Below, one piece after another: positions 25,545 to 33,907 of a stretch of 64,000 nucleotides of DNA. Location of the stretch: NCBI GenBank assembly GCA_041752455.1, contig JBGSWL010000032.1, positions 24,070-88,069 of the forward strand, in the 5' to 3' direction. The notes under the pieces were generated by a model, which was given only the letters and a program-made list of their open reading frames with translations, was not told where the DNA came from and ran no database searches. Position 1 is the stretch's first letter. Each line of letters starts with the position of its first letter. This DNA comes from JBGSWL01 sp041752455 (GTDB lineage Bacteria; Pseudomonadota; Alphaproteobacteria; Rhizobiales; Rhizobiaceae). The position numbers and the translations under genes are program-made.

Positions 25545-26972
25545 TCACGCGGTCTTCCAGCCTTCGATCCGCCGGTAGAGGGTCGACGGGCTGACATCAA
25601 GCGCAGCGGCGGCGCGTGGAATTGACCCTTCAAAGGCGTCAATCGCCGCCTCGATGGTCTCGCGGATCACATCCTCCAGCGGGCGAACCGCCGGGACGTG
25701 AAGCGACGGCGTCGCCTGCTCGCGCGCCCGGGCCAGAAGGTCGTGCAACGGCGCGGTAAGCGACATATCGGGATCGACATCATCGGGCAAAGGCGCCGGT
25801 GTTACGCCCGACAGCATGTCGAGCGGCAGCATGTCGGCAGTCAGTTCCTCGCCGTCATTGAGCACGACGACGGACCGGATGACGTTTTGCAACTGGCGAA
25901 CATTGCCCGGCCAGGAATAGGCCATCAGGGTCGCCCCGGCTTCTGCCGTTATCCGCTTGAACGAACGGCCATCTTCGGCCGCAAAGATCGAGAGGAAATG
26001 GTTGGCGATCAGAAGGATGTCTTTTCCCCTGGCGCGCAGCGGCGGCATTTCCACTGGAACCACGTGCAGCCGGTAGAACAGATCCTCGCGGAAACGTCCG
26101 GCGCGCACTTCCGCCATCGGATTGCGGTTGGTCGCGCACACGACACGCACGTCAGATTGGCGCACCTTGTCCTCACCCAGACGCTGCACCTGTCGGCTTT
26201 GCAGGAAGCGCAGCAGCTTGGCTTGCAGGTTGATGTCCATTTCGCAGATTTCGTCGATGAACAGCGTGCCGCCATCGGCAGAAAGAGCAGCACCAAGCCG
26301 GTCAGCGGTCGCACCGGAAAAGGCGCCTTTGACGTGGCCGAAGATTTCGCTTTCGAGCAGATCGCGCGGTATCGCGGCCGCGTTGATCGTGACCAGCGGG
26401 CCTGATGCGCGCCGGGACAGTCGATGCAGCGCATCAGCGCAGACTTCCTTGCCTGTGCCGCTTTCGCCGGTGATGAAGACCGTCGCATTGCTCGTGGCAG
26501 CGCTGCGCAGCACCCGGTATACGCCGAGCATCGGCAGCGATTGCCCGATGAAACTGCCGACAGCATCGTCGTTGATGGTTGCCTTGATCTGCTGGATGGT
26601 GCGCGACAGGCTGCGCCGCTCCAGTGCGTTCTTGACCGTCACGTTCAGCCGTTCGGCACTCAGCGGTTTGACGACGAAATCGAACGCACCCATCCGCATC
26701 ACGTCGACCGCAAGGCTCATCGAGGCGTTGCCGGTGACGACGATCACTTCGGTTGCATGGCCTTCCTTCTTCAGCCGCGACATGATGTCGAGGCCGCTCA
26801 TGTCCGGAAGGTTGATGTCGAGGATGACGCAATCGGACGTATCACGCGCGATCGCCGCAAGCGCTGCTTCACCGGTCGCTGCGACCTGGCACTCTGCGCC
26901 AAGCGGCTTGATGAACTGGCGGTATGTTTCCGCAAGCGACGCGCTGTCTTCGACGATCAGTATTTTGGCCAT
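25545..26972 (-). CDS. Sigma54-dependent response regulator (NtrC family, SypG-like)
   Basis: The 475-residue activator has a receiver domain (acidic pair E8-D9, phosphorylation site D52, K102). A sigma54-interacting AAA+ domain follows, with Walker A GESGTGKE at 169-176, GAFSGA at 216-221, Walker B GGTLFIDE at 234-241 and the arginine-finger region FREDLFYRLHV. A Fis-type HTH (about 440-470, RAAAALDVSPSTLYRRIEG) ends it. The loop that touches sigma54 normally reads GAFTGA; the serine here is a conservative change. It lies beside several sigma54 promoters of the polysaccharide operons, which are its likely targets. The kinase encoded upstream at 27087-29417 is the likely phosphate donor. Confidence 0.94.
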   Translation of the reverse strand: MAKILIVEDSASLAETYRQFIKPLGAECQVAATGEAALAAIARDTSDCVILDINLPDMSGLDIMSRLKKEGHATEVIVVTGNASMSLAVDVMRMGAFDFVVKPLSAERLNVTVKNALERRSLSRTIQQIKATINDDAVGSFIGQSLPMLGVYRVLRSAATSNATVFITGESGTGKEVCADALHRLSRRASGPLVTINAAAIPRDLLESEIFGHVKGAFSGATADRLGAALSADGGTLFIDEICEMDINLQAKLLRFLQSRQVQRLGEDKVRQSDVRVVCATNRNPMAEVRAGRFREDLFYRLHVVPVEMPPLRARGKDILLIANHFLSIFAAEDGRSFKRITAEAGATLMAYSWPGNVRQLQNVIRSVVVLNDGEELTADMLPLDMLSGVTPAPLPDDVDPDMSLTAPLHDLLARAREQATPSLHVPAVRPLEDVIRETIEAAIDAFEGSIPRAAAALDVSPSTLYRRIEGWKTA

Positions 26973-27046
26973 GTCTACACCTTGGGTCGATGCTCCGACC
27001 GTGTAAATGTTAGGCTTGGCACTTAAACAAAACTGAAATCCCGTGC

Positions 27047-27060
27047 GTCAAACCTTTGAC
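27047..27060. promoter_or_regulatory. Inverted repeat in the leader region of the sigma54 regulator
   Basis: GTCAAACCTTTGAC consists of perfect six-base arms around CC. On the minus strand a TTGACG box within it, followed after 18 bases by TTTAAG, could form a -35/-10 promoter for the regulator at 26972. A protein binding this repeat would block that promoter. Confidence 0.4.
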
Positions 27061-27086
27061 AAATGCGCATAATCACGGGGCATGGT

Positions 27087-29417
27087 TTACGCAGCCTGTT
27101 CGGAAGGTAAGATCTCGCCAGCGTGCAGGTGGTCATGGTTCGCCGGGTTTGACTGAACCTTGGCAAGGTGGGCGCGAAGGCCGGCAAGGCCAGTCCGGCT
27201 CGCCTCGATCAACGCCTCGACTGCTTGCGGACTTGCCTCCGGTGCCGACCCATGTTCGAGCAAGCGAGCCTCTGCCGCCGCGACGCTCATGCCGAACTGA
27301 TCGAGCATGCCGGCAAGCTTGTGAGCGATTTTCCGCAGTCCCTCGGCATCGTTGCCTGAAGCAATCGCCGAAAGTTGCAGGAACGCCTCTTCTGCTTCGA
27401 TCTGGACCTGATTGACAAGCACGGTCATCGCTTCAGGACCGACATCACGGGTCAGATCATCAATCAGGCCGGGGTTGATAGCCGCCGCCTCGGCGTTGCG
27501 CACTGACGCGCTGGCAACATCGGTATTGTCACCGGTCCTGTCTTGCGGTGCGCCGTGCCTCAGCGAGCCGACAAGACCGCTGGCGATTTCGGAAAGTTCG
27601 GCTAGCCTAACCGGTTTGCTGACATAGGCATCAAACCCGGAGTGCAAAAGCCGCTCCCGGTCACGCGGAAAGCTCTGTGCCGTCAGCGCAATGAACCGCG
27701 TTGCGGCATCGACACCGCCGTCGCGCAGGGCATGCATCACCGTGATACCATCAGTGTCCGGCATCTGGATATCCAGCACGATCAGGTCAAACGGCCGCGA
27801 CAGACCGATGCGGATAGCCGCCTGCCCGCTGTCTGCCGTCACAACCTTGGCGCCGAGATTCTCAAACATCTTGCGGGCCACCATCAGGTTGGCCTTGGTG
27901 TCGTCGACGACCAGCACCCGTACTCCGTCAAGCCGGCGAATGTTCGACCCGCCAATGGCCTGCGGCGCGAGTGTCACCGAGGTGGTTGCAAGATCGACTT
28001 CGAAGGAAAAGGCAGAACCCTTGTCCGGTTCGCTTTCCACCTTGATCGAACTGCCCATGAGGTGAGCAAGCCGTTCCGAGATGGCAAGGCCGAGGCCGGT
28101 GGACCCGCCGCGCACATCGCGCGCATCCTCGCCCTGTTCGAATGGCTTGAACAACCGCGCGCGCAGTTCCGCAGATATGCCCTTGCCGCTGTCGCGGACG
28201 GAAAACCGGATACTGACGGCGCCGTCGCGTTGTCCGACAACCTTGACGCCAAGGGCCACTATGCCGTTGGTCGTGAACTTGTTTGCATTGCCGGTCAGGT
28301 TCAAGAGGATCTGGCGGATGCGCTCGCTGTCGCCGACCACAACGCCGGGCAAGTTTTCGTCGATATGAACCAACATTTGATTGTTTTGCTGGCGCGCGAG
28401 CACGGCGGTAACCTCGCGCACTTCCTCGGCGAGAACCGCCGGAGAAAACGCAACCGGATTGAGCTCCAGTTTGCCGGCTTCCAGGCGCGTCAGGTCGAGA
28501 ATGTCGTTGATGAGCGCCAACAGGCCTTCCGATGCGCGCAGGATCGTTGCGTGCATCCGTTTTGTCTCGACGTCGTCGGTGGCGCCATCAAGCAGCAATT
28601 CGGACAGCCCGATGATGGCATTGAGCGGCGTGCGGATGTCATGGCTCATCATCGCGAGGAATTCGGATTTGGCGCCGCTGGCAGCCGTTGCCCTGCGCGC
28701 CAGGCGTTCCATGTTGATTGCCTGCGCTTCCGACCGGCGCCGCGCCTCATCAAGGCTTGCACGGGTCGCATTGGCATCGGCCAGCAATTGCGTGCTGCGC
28801 CGTTCTGCATGGATCAGGAACCCGAGCAACAGGATCAGCAAAACCGCCGCGGCAGAACCGAACTGCGACAACTGTTCCTGCAGAAGGTCATAGTCGGCCG
28901 AGAGCTTTTCGCGCTCGGACCGGTCAGCCGTCAGGCTCGCCATGGTGAGGCGGCGCAAACTGTCGACGTGCGGCGTGAGAACCGTCAGAATTTCGAGCGC
29001 TGCCGCGCGGTTGCCCGTTGCGGCAGCTTTGACATGACTATCGGCTGTTTCGAGTGCAGCGATATAGGCGTCGAGTGTTGCACGCTGGCCGGGCATTGCG
29101 GCCAATGACTCGGCGAGCGTGCCCTTCGTGAAAAGGTTCACCCGGCTCCAGACAATGTCGAGCTGGAGCATGATCGCAGAACTGTCGAAGTCCGAACTGC
29201 CATGGGCGATCGGCGAGATCGCAGCGATCAGCCGCGACAGCTCGATTTCCCCTTGGGCATGCGCCCAGATGGTGTTTTCTGGAATGCGATAACGGATCCG
29301 GTTCTGGACGTCTGTCAGGGCGAGATAGGCATTGGCCGAAAAGCCGAGCAGGACCGCAATGACGCAAACCAGCCCGAACCGGACCACATATTGGAACCGG
29401 CTGTCGGCCTTTTTCAT
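27087..29417 (-). CDS. Hybrid sensor histidine kinase with receiver and HPt domains (SypF-like)
   Basis: The 776-residue membrane kinase has TM1 at about 10-33, a periplasmic helical sensor region (about 35-182) and TM2 at about 187-204. A HisKA domain with H259 (MMSHDIRTPLNA) and a HATPase (ILLNLTGNANKFT, GGSTGLGLAISE) follow. Next come a receiver domain (VLVVDDTKANL, LDIQMPDTDG) and a C-terminal HPt domain with phosphoacceptor in KIAHKLAGMLDQFG. A full phosphorelay is therefore contained in one protein, able to feed the response regulator next door. The ATG overlaps the stop of the upstream periplasmic protein (ATGA). The sensor region matches no ligand domain I know by eye. Confidence 0.93.
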   Translation of the reverse strand: MKKADSRFQYVVRFGLVCVIAVLLGFSANAYLALTDVQNRIRYRIPENTIWAHAQGEIELSRLIAAISPIAHGSSDFDSSAIMLQLDIVWSRVNLFTKGTLAESLAAMPGQRATLDAYIAALETADSHVKAAATGNRAAALEILTVLTPHVDSLRRLTMASLTADRSEREKLSADYDLLQEQLSQFGSAAAVLLILLLGFLIHAERRSTQLLADANATRASLDEARRRSEAQAINMERLARRATAASGAKSEFLAMMSHDIRTPLNAIIGLSELLLDGATDDVETKRMHATILRASEGLLALINDILDLTRLEAGKLELNPVAFSPAVLAEEVREVTAVLARQQNNQMLVHIDENLPGVVVGDSERIRQILLNLTGNANKFTTNGIVALGVKVVGQRDGAVSIRFSVRDSGKGISAELRARLFKPFEQGEDARDVRGGSTGLGLAISERLAHLMGSSIKVESEPDKGSAFSFEVDLATTSVTLAPQAIGGSNIRRLDGVRVLVVDDTKANLMVARKMFENLGAKVVTADSGQAAIRIGLSRPFDLIVLDIQMPDTDGITVMHALRDGGVDAATRFIALTAQSFPRDRERLLHSGFDAYVSKPVRLAELSEIASGLVGSLRHGAPQDRTGDNTDVASASVRNAEAAAINPGLIDDLTRDVGPEAMTVLVNQVQIEAEEAFLQLSAIASGNDAEGLRKIAHKLAGMLDQFGMSVAAAEARLLEHGSAPEASPQAVEALIEASRTGLAGLRAHLAKVQSNPANHDHLHAGEILPSEQAA

Positions 29418-29881
29418 CGCAGTTCGATGGCGACAACCTGCCAGACCCATTTGTGGTTGTGGCTCTCGTCGTCAAGTTCGGGGAAGTCGGCCCGCGGGTA
29501 AACGACCCAGGTCGGCCCCTTGTCTCGCACCGACATCAACGCACCGTTGTGGCGCGTCGCAAGAATGACCGGATACTTCTGGGCTTCCGCCAGAGCGATC
29601 TCGGCCTCGTAGGCATTGACCGCTTTGACGACAATCGAGCCGGCATCATGACCCATGGCCTTGGCAATTGCCGAAAGACGCGGGCCGGAAAATTCCTGCA
29701 CACCTTCCGTCCATGAGGTGTGCGTCTTGACGGTCTCGACGCCGAGCCCGTCCAGTTCCTCGAGCGTGAAAGTGCGGACTTCCCCGGTCTTTGAGGTGAC
29801 CGTCACCACCGGATTGGCACTGGCAGCCTGGGTGCCGAGGACAACGAAAACGAACAGGAAATGACCACTGAGAAGACGCAT
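29414..29881 (-). CDS. Periplasmic molybdopterin-oxidoreductase-fold protein lacking cysteine
   Basis: The 155-residue protein has a signal peptide ending QAASA before NPVVTV. The mature part has patterns of the sulfite-oxidase/YedY-like domain (FTLEELDGLGVETVKTHTSW, GPRLSAIAKAMG, ATRHNGALMSVRDKG, GPTWVVYPRAD). There is no cysteine, so the residue that normally binds molybdenum is missing. It is much shorter than true enzymes. The gene overlaps the kinase gene by four bases. It may be a periplasmic ligand-binding partner of the kinase rather than an enzyme. The ATG at 29881 is chosen because the signal peptide begins there. Confidence 0.75.
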   Translation of the reverse strand: MRLLSGHFLFVFVVLGTQAASANPVVTVTSKTGEVRTFTLEELDGLGVETVKTHTSWTEGVQEFSGPRLSAIAKAMGHDAGSIVVKAVNAYEAEIALAEAQKYPVILATRHNGALMSVRDKGPTWVVYPRADFPELDDESHNHKWVWQVVAIELR

Positions 29882-29900
29882 GTCGGAACCACCTTGTTGA

Positions 29901-29924
29901 GGCACAGACCATAGCCGCTGTGCC
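29901..29924. promoter_or_regulatory. Inverted repeat upstream of the kinase operon
   Basis: GGCACAG, ten bases, CTGTGCC: two perfect seven-base arms about 20 bases upstream of the ATG at 29881 of the minus-strand operon. It could be an operator or an RNA hairpin near the ribosome-binding region. No -24/-12 spacing fits. Confidence 0.3.
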
Positions 29925-29982
29925 TTACAACCCGGTTTTCCTGACAGCTAAGATGCCGCTGTGCCCGTTTACTTCAGCTTAG

Positions 29983-30453
29983 TCATGCACCCGAAACGAG
30001 CAGCCAGTTGGCTTCCACGACGGGATTACCCGGCACCTGTGCGCGTGCCTCGCCAATCATGTCGCGGGCTTTCTTCAAGTCGCCGCGCAGCATGTAGGAA
30101 TAGCCGTGGTTGTTGAGGATCGAGGCCTTGCGACCTTCGAGCCTGTAGAGTTCGGCATAGGCACGATCGGCAAGATCGAACCGGCCGAGCCGGTCATAGG
30201 CAGCCGCAAGGCCAAGCCAGGCAACCGGATGTTGCGGCGCCGTCTCGACAGCAAGGCGGAAGTTTCGTTCGGCTGAGCCGAAGTTTTCGGCGGCATACTG
30301 GGTTTTGGCCAGATCGATCCGCTGATCGATGGCCGAAGTGCCGGCTGCCGCGTCAAAGGCCGTGCCCGTCGTGTCGATCTTGGTCGTGGTTTCGCATCCG
30401 GCCAGCGCAACTGCCATCAAGGCAGCCGCCAGCACGCGTCCTGTCTTACCCAT
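29983..30453 (-). CDS. tadD: TadD-like tetratricopeptide lipoprotein
   Basis: The 156-residue product has a lipoprotein signal ending VALAGC (cysteine 20) and about two to three TPR units (QYAAENFGSAERNFRLAVET, AYDRLGRFDLADRAYAELYR, GYSYMLRGDLKKARDMIGEA). TadD is the outer-membrane pilotin-like lipoprotein of Flp pilus systems that helps assemble the secretin. It is the last gene of the pilus cluster, 122 bases after tadC. It is on the short side for the family. The ATG at 30453 is preferred because the lipobox then lies at the usual distance; 30474 is an alternative. Confidence 0.82.
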   Translation of the reverse strand: MGKTGRVLAAALMAVALAGCETTTKIDTTGTAFDAAAGTSAIDQRIDLAKTQYAAENFGSAERNFRLAVETAPQHPVAWLGLAAAYDRLGRFDLADRAYAELYRLEGRKASILNNHGYSYMLRGDLKKARDMIGEARAQVPGNPVVEANWLLVSGA

Positions 30454-30575
30454 CACATTGCCGTCCCTGCTCATCGACCCGTTTCTTTTTGCCGGGTTCT
30501 GAAGGTCAACTTTGGCACAAAGCCGTAAAGAGGCAGTCAGCGCACATGGTTCAAATTGACTGAAAATGCGCTCAA

Positions 30576-31505
30576 TCAGCTGGAGTATCTGACAATCGTC
30601 GGGATGATCGCCATCATCAGGACGACGGGCAGAATGCACAGCGTCACCGGGATCGTCATCTTGGCGGGCAGCGCATGGGCCTTTTCCTCGGCTTTGGCCA
30701 TGCGCTTGTGGCGCATCTCATCGGAGAAAACGCGCAGCGTTCCCGATAGGCTGGTGCCCAGTTCCCGCGACTGCTTGAGCAGGGTGGCAAACGCCCGCAC
30801 CTCGTCGACGCCAAGCCGCTCGGAAAGGGCACGCAAGGTCTCGTCGATCGAGCGCCCTGCCCGCAATTCCAGCGAGACGAGGATGAGGTTCTGCGACAAG
30901 GCCGGATAGGTCTTTGCAATCTCGCGTGACACCCGGTCGATCGCCGCCTCGAGGCTGAGGCCCGCATCGGCACAGACGATCATCAGGTCCATGAAGTCGG
31001 GAAAACCGTTGCGGTATTCGGTCGTGCGCTGGCTGATCGCCTGCATCAGAGCCAGGGTCGGCAGCACATATCCCGACATCATGGCAATTCCGACAATGAT
31101 CAACCCGCGCACGGTGAATGGCGAAATTCCCATCACGAACATGATCAGCGCGGCAAGTGCAAAGCCGGCACCCATGCCGATGAACCGCGCCAGAAAATAC
31201 CGGCCGACGGCTTCGGGTTCCATGAAGCCTGCGCGCATCATCATCTGGCGGATACGCACGACATTGTCAGGATCGGACGACGTGTAGAAATCGGCGGCGC
31301 GCTTTGCCGCCTGCTGGGCAAGTTCTGTCGCCGATTTTGCAGGCGCCGCATCGCCCTGCCCGGCGCGAAGCCGCGAGGGATCGATGTCCAGCCGCCGCTT
31401 CATCGTCGCCCGCGACTTCTTGTGCGCCAATTGGCGTTGCCCGTAGACCGCCGCGCCCAGCAGCATCAGGCAGAACGTCATGGCGATGGCAAAAGCGATA
31501 CCCAT
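30576..31505 (-). CDS. tadC: Tad pilus inner-membrane platform protein TadC
   Basis: The 309-residue membrane protein belongs to the GspF/TadC family. It has an N-terminal TM, two central helices (FALAALIMFVMGISPFTVRG and the next), a cytoplasmic GspF-like domain (FMDLMIVCADAGLSLEAAID, ETLRALSERLG, LLKQSRELGTSLSGTLRVFS) and a C-terminal TM. It should form the inner-membrane platform of the Flp pilus motor together with TadB. It is eight bases downstream of tadB. Confidence 0.92.
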   Translation of the reverse strand: MGIAFAIAMTFCLMLLGAAVYGQRQLAHKKSRATMKRRLDIDPSRLRAGQGDAAPAKSATELAQQAAKRAADFYTSSDPDNVVRIRQMMMRAGFMEPEAVGRYFLARFIGMGAGFALAALIMFVMGISPFTVRGLIIVGIAMMSGYVLPTLALMQAISQRTTEYRNGFPDFMDLMIVCADAGLSLEAAIDRVSREIAKTYPALSQNLILVSLELRAGRSIDETLRALSERLGVDEVRAFATLLKQSRELGTSLSGTLRVFSDEMRHKRMAKAEEKAHALPAKMTIPVTLCILPVVLMMAIIPTIVRYSS

Positions 31506-31513
31506 AAGGATCC

Positions 31514-32479
31514 TCAGAACTTGAAGCTGGCCATCTTGAACATGACCATGTTGCCGATCACGGCCCAGGTGACCGAACCGGCCACCAGATACCAGGTCAG
31601 CGGTTCATTCATGACCGAGCCGTAGTAGTCGGGAACGAGCAATGTCAGCGCAGCGACAAGCAGAACAGGCACGGCCGAAAGGATGTAGGCGGACATCCGC
31701 CCTTCCACCGAAATCGACTTGACCTTGCGCCGGAGTTTCTGGCGTTCGCGGATGACATGCGCCAGACCGTCAAGGATTTCGCGCAAGTTTCCGCCGGTCG
31801 TGTTCTGAATCGAGACCGCGGTCACGAAAAGCGGCAGGTCTTCATGGCCAACACGTTCGTTCAGCCCTTCGAGCGCTGCGACCATCGTCGAACCATACGT
31901 GATTTCATCCGACATCATGCCGAACTCGGTGCCGATCGGGTCCGCCATTTCGCGCGCGACCATCGACAGCGCAATCGGCACCGGATGACCGGCCTTCAGG
32001 CCGCGCGTGATCAGGTCCAGGGCTTCCGGCAACTGGTTGCCGAACAGCCTGTGCCGGCGGCCGCGCCGGAAGCGCAACACCATGATCGGCAGCACGATTA
32101 TGAGAACGATCGCGACAACGAGACCGGCGACGACGATGTCGAACCACAGGCCGATGGCGAGGCCGATCACGACGCTGATCGTCGTCGTCAGCGAGGCAAA
32201 CTGCACGATCGGCATCTTCATGTTGGACTGGAGGCGCAGGCGCGACAGGATGCGCATCATCGATGTCGCTTCGCGGTCGCCGTCGAGACCACGTTCCTTG
32301 CGCAACTGGTAGAGGACTTCGCGCTGGCTGACCGCGGCATCGGCAAGCTTCATGCGCCGGTTGATGGTCCTGCGCTTGCCGTTGTTGGACGCCATCGACA
32401 GATAGATTGCCTCGGCGATGACGATCCCCGTCACGCCGGCAAACAGATACATCGCATAGCGGGCGAAATCAGCATCCAC
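31514..32479 (-). CDS. tadB: Tad pilus inner-membrane platform protein TadB
   Basis: The 321-residue protein is a GspF-type platform protein. It has TM segments near residues 10-28, 95-135, 267-290 and the C-terminus, and a cytoplasmic domain with LPEALDLITRGLKAGHPVPI and LPLFVTAVSIQNTTGGNLRE. Those motifs are typical of TadB. It lies between the cpaF ATPase and tadC with gaps of 12 and eight bases. Confidence 0.92.
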   Translation of the reverse strand: MDADFARYAMYLFAGVTGIVIAEAIYLSMASNNGKRRTINRRMKLADAAVSQREVLYQLRKERGLDGDREATSMMRILSRLRLQSNMKMPIVQFASLTTTISVVIGLAIGLWFDIVVAGLVVAIVLIIVLPIMVLRFRRGRRHRLFGNQLPEALDLITRGLKAGHPVPIALSMVAREMADPIGTEFGMMSDEITYGSTMVAALEGLNERVGHEDLPLFVTAVSIQNTTGGNLREILDGLAHVIRERQKLRRKVKSISVEGRMSAYILSAVPVLLVAALTLLVPDYYGSVMNEPLTWYLVAGSVTWAVIGNMVMFKMASFKF

Positions 32480-32491
32480 GGATCAAAACTC

Positions 32492-33907
32492 CTACATGCG
32501 ACCGGGATCGAAGTAGTCGCCCGGAAACTCGATTCCCATCGCCTTGAGATCATCGAGGAACCGTGGCCGGATCCCGGTTGCTTCAAAATGCCCCTGCACC
32601 TTGCCGTCCTGATCGATGCCGGTCCGCCGGAACGCGAAGATCTCCTGCATCTGGATGATGTCGCCTTCCATGCCGGTGATTTCGGCGATGCTGGTGACCT
32701 TGCGCTTGCCGTCCGACAGACGGGTCAGCTGGATGATCAGCCCGATGGCGCTGGCGATCTGCGACCGGATCGACGAGACCGTCATCGGCATGCCGGTCAT
32801 GCCGAGCATCTGTTCGAGACGGGCGATGGCATCACGCGGCGTGTTGGCATGTATTGTCGCCATCGAACCTTCGTGGCCGGTATTCATCGCCTGCAGCATG
32901 TCGAACGCTTCTTCACCGCGGCACTCGCCAAGGATGACACGATCGGGACGCATGCGCAGCGCGTTCTTGACAAGGTCGCGCTGCTTGATCTCGCCATGGC
33001 CTTCAGCGTTGGCGGGCCGTGTTTCCATGCGCGCAACATGCGGCTGCTGCAGTTGCAGTTCCGCCGCATCCTCGATGGTGATCAGCCGTTCGTCTTCGGG
33101 AATGAACGCCGACAAGGCGTTCAGCATCGTCGTCTTGCCGGTACCGGTACCGCCGGAGATGATCGTAGTGATGCGGGCATGCACAGCAGCTGCCATCACT
33201 TCGGCCATCGGCTTGGTGATCGCACCGAACTCGACGAGCTTGTGCAGCGCCAGCTTGTTCTTGGAAAACTTGCGGATCGAAACCAGCGGGCCATCGACGG
33301 CAACCGGGCGGATGGCCGCATTGAAACGCGATCCGTCGAGCATGCGCGCATCGCACATCGGCGAGGATTCATCGATGCGACGGCCGACGGCGGCAACGAT
33401 CTTGTTGACGATGCGCAGCAGGTGCGCCTCATCCTTGAACGGGATGTGTTCCTGCTGGAGCTTGCCCGACCGTTCGACAAAGCAGCACAGATGCCCGTTG
33501 ATCAGGATGTCGTTGACCGTCGGGTCATGAAGCAGTGGTTCCAACGGCCCGAGGCCGGTCATCTCGTCGAGGATTTCATCGACGAGGATCGCCACTTCGC
33601 GAGCGTTGAGCGGCAGCCGCTCAGCCCGGATATACTCGTCGACAAACCCTTCGACCTCGACGCGCATGCGCTCCGGCGGCAGGCTTTCCAGCGTGACGAG
33701 GTTGATCTCTTCGAGAAACTTCTGGTGCACGCGAATGCGCGCTTCCATCGTCCGGTCCGTGGTCGGCGCAGCAGCGGGCGCGCGCGCCGGCGTCGGCTTG
33801 TGTGGCCGGTTGGACGGGATACGCACGGTATCCTCGGCGACGCTGGGCATCACCGAAACCGAATGGGAGGTCTGCGAAAGCTGCGAGAAGCGGCTGGTCA
33901 TCGTCAT
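32492..33907 (-). CDS. cpaF: Tad pilus assembly ATPase CpaF/TadA
   Basis: The 471-residue hexameric ATPase drives Flp pilus assembly. After a disordered N-terminus of about 50 residues it has the GspE-family N-domain, Walker A ISGGTGTGKTTMLN near residue 250, ITIEDAAELQLQQPHVARME, the Asp/His boxes and Walker B-like VILGECRGEEAFDMLQAMNT. All catalytic elements appear intact. Its ATG overlaps the cpaE stop (ATGA). Confidence 0.95.
   Translation of the reverse strand: MTMTSRFSQLSQTSHSVSVMPSVAEDTVRIPSNRPHKPTPARAPAAAPTTDRTMEARIRVHQKFLEEINLVTLESLPPERMRVEVEGFVDEYIRAERLPLNAREVAILVDEILDEMTGLGPLEPLLHDPTVNDILINGHLCCFVERSGKLQQEHIPFKDEAHLLRIVNKIVAAVGRRIDESSPMCDARMLDGSRFNAAIRPVAVDGPLVSIRKFSKNKLALHKLVEFGAITKPMAEVMAAAVHARITTIISGGTGTGKTTMLNALSAFIPEDERLITIEDAAELQLQQPHVARMETRPANAEGHGEIKQRDLVKNALRMRPDRVILGECRGEEAFDMLQAMNTGHEGSMATIHANTPRDAIARLEQMLGMTGMPMTVSSIRSQIASAIGLIIQLTRLSDGKRKVTSIAEITGMEGDIIQMQEIFAFRRTGIDQDGKVQGHFEATGIRPRFLDDLKAMGIEFPGDYFDPGRM

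Noticed and set aside
29901..29924. GGCACAG...CTGTGCC as a -24/-12 promoter of the kinase operon
   Set aside because: No GC at the right distance from GG on either strand; kept only as an inverted repeat.
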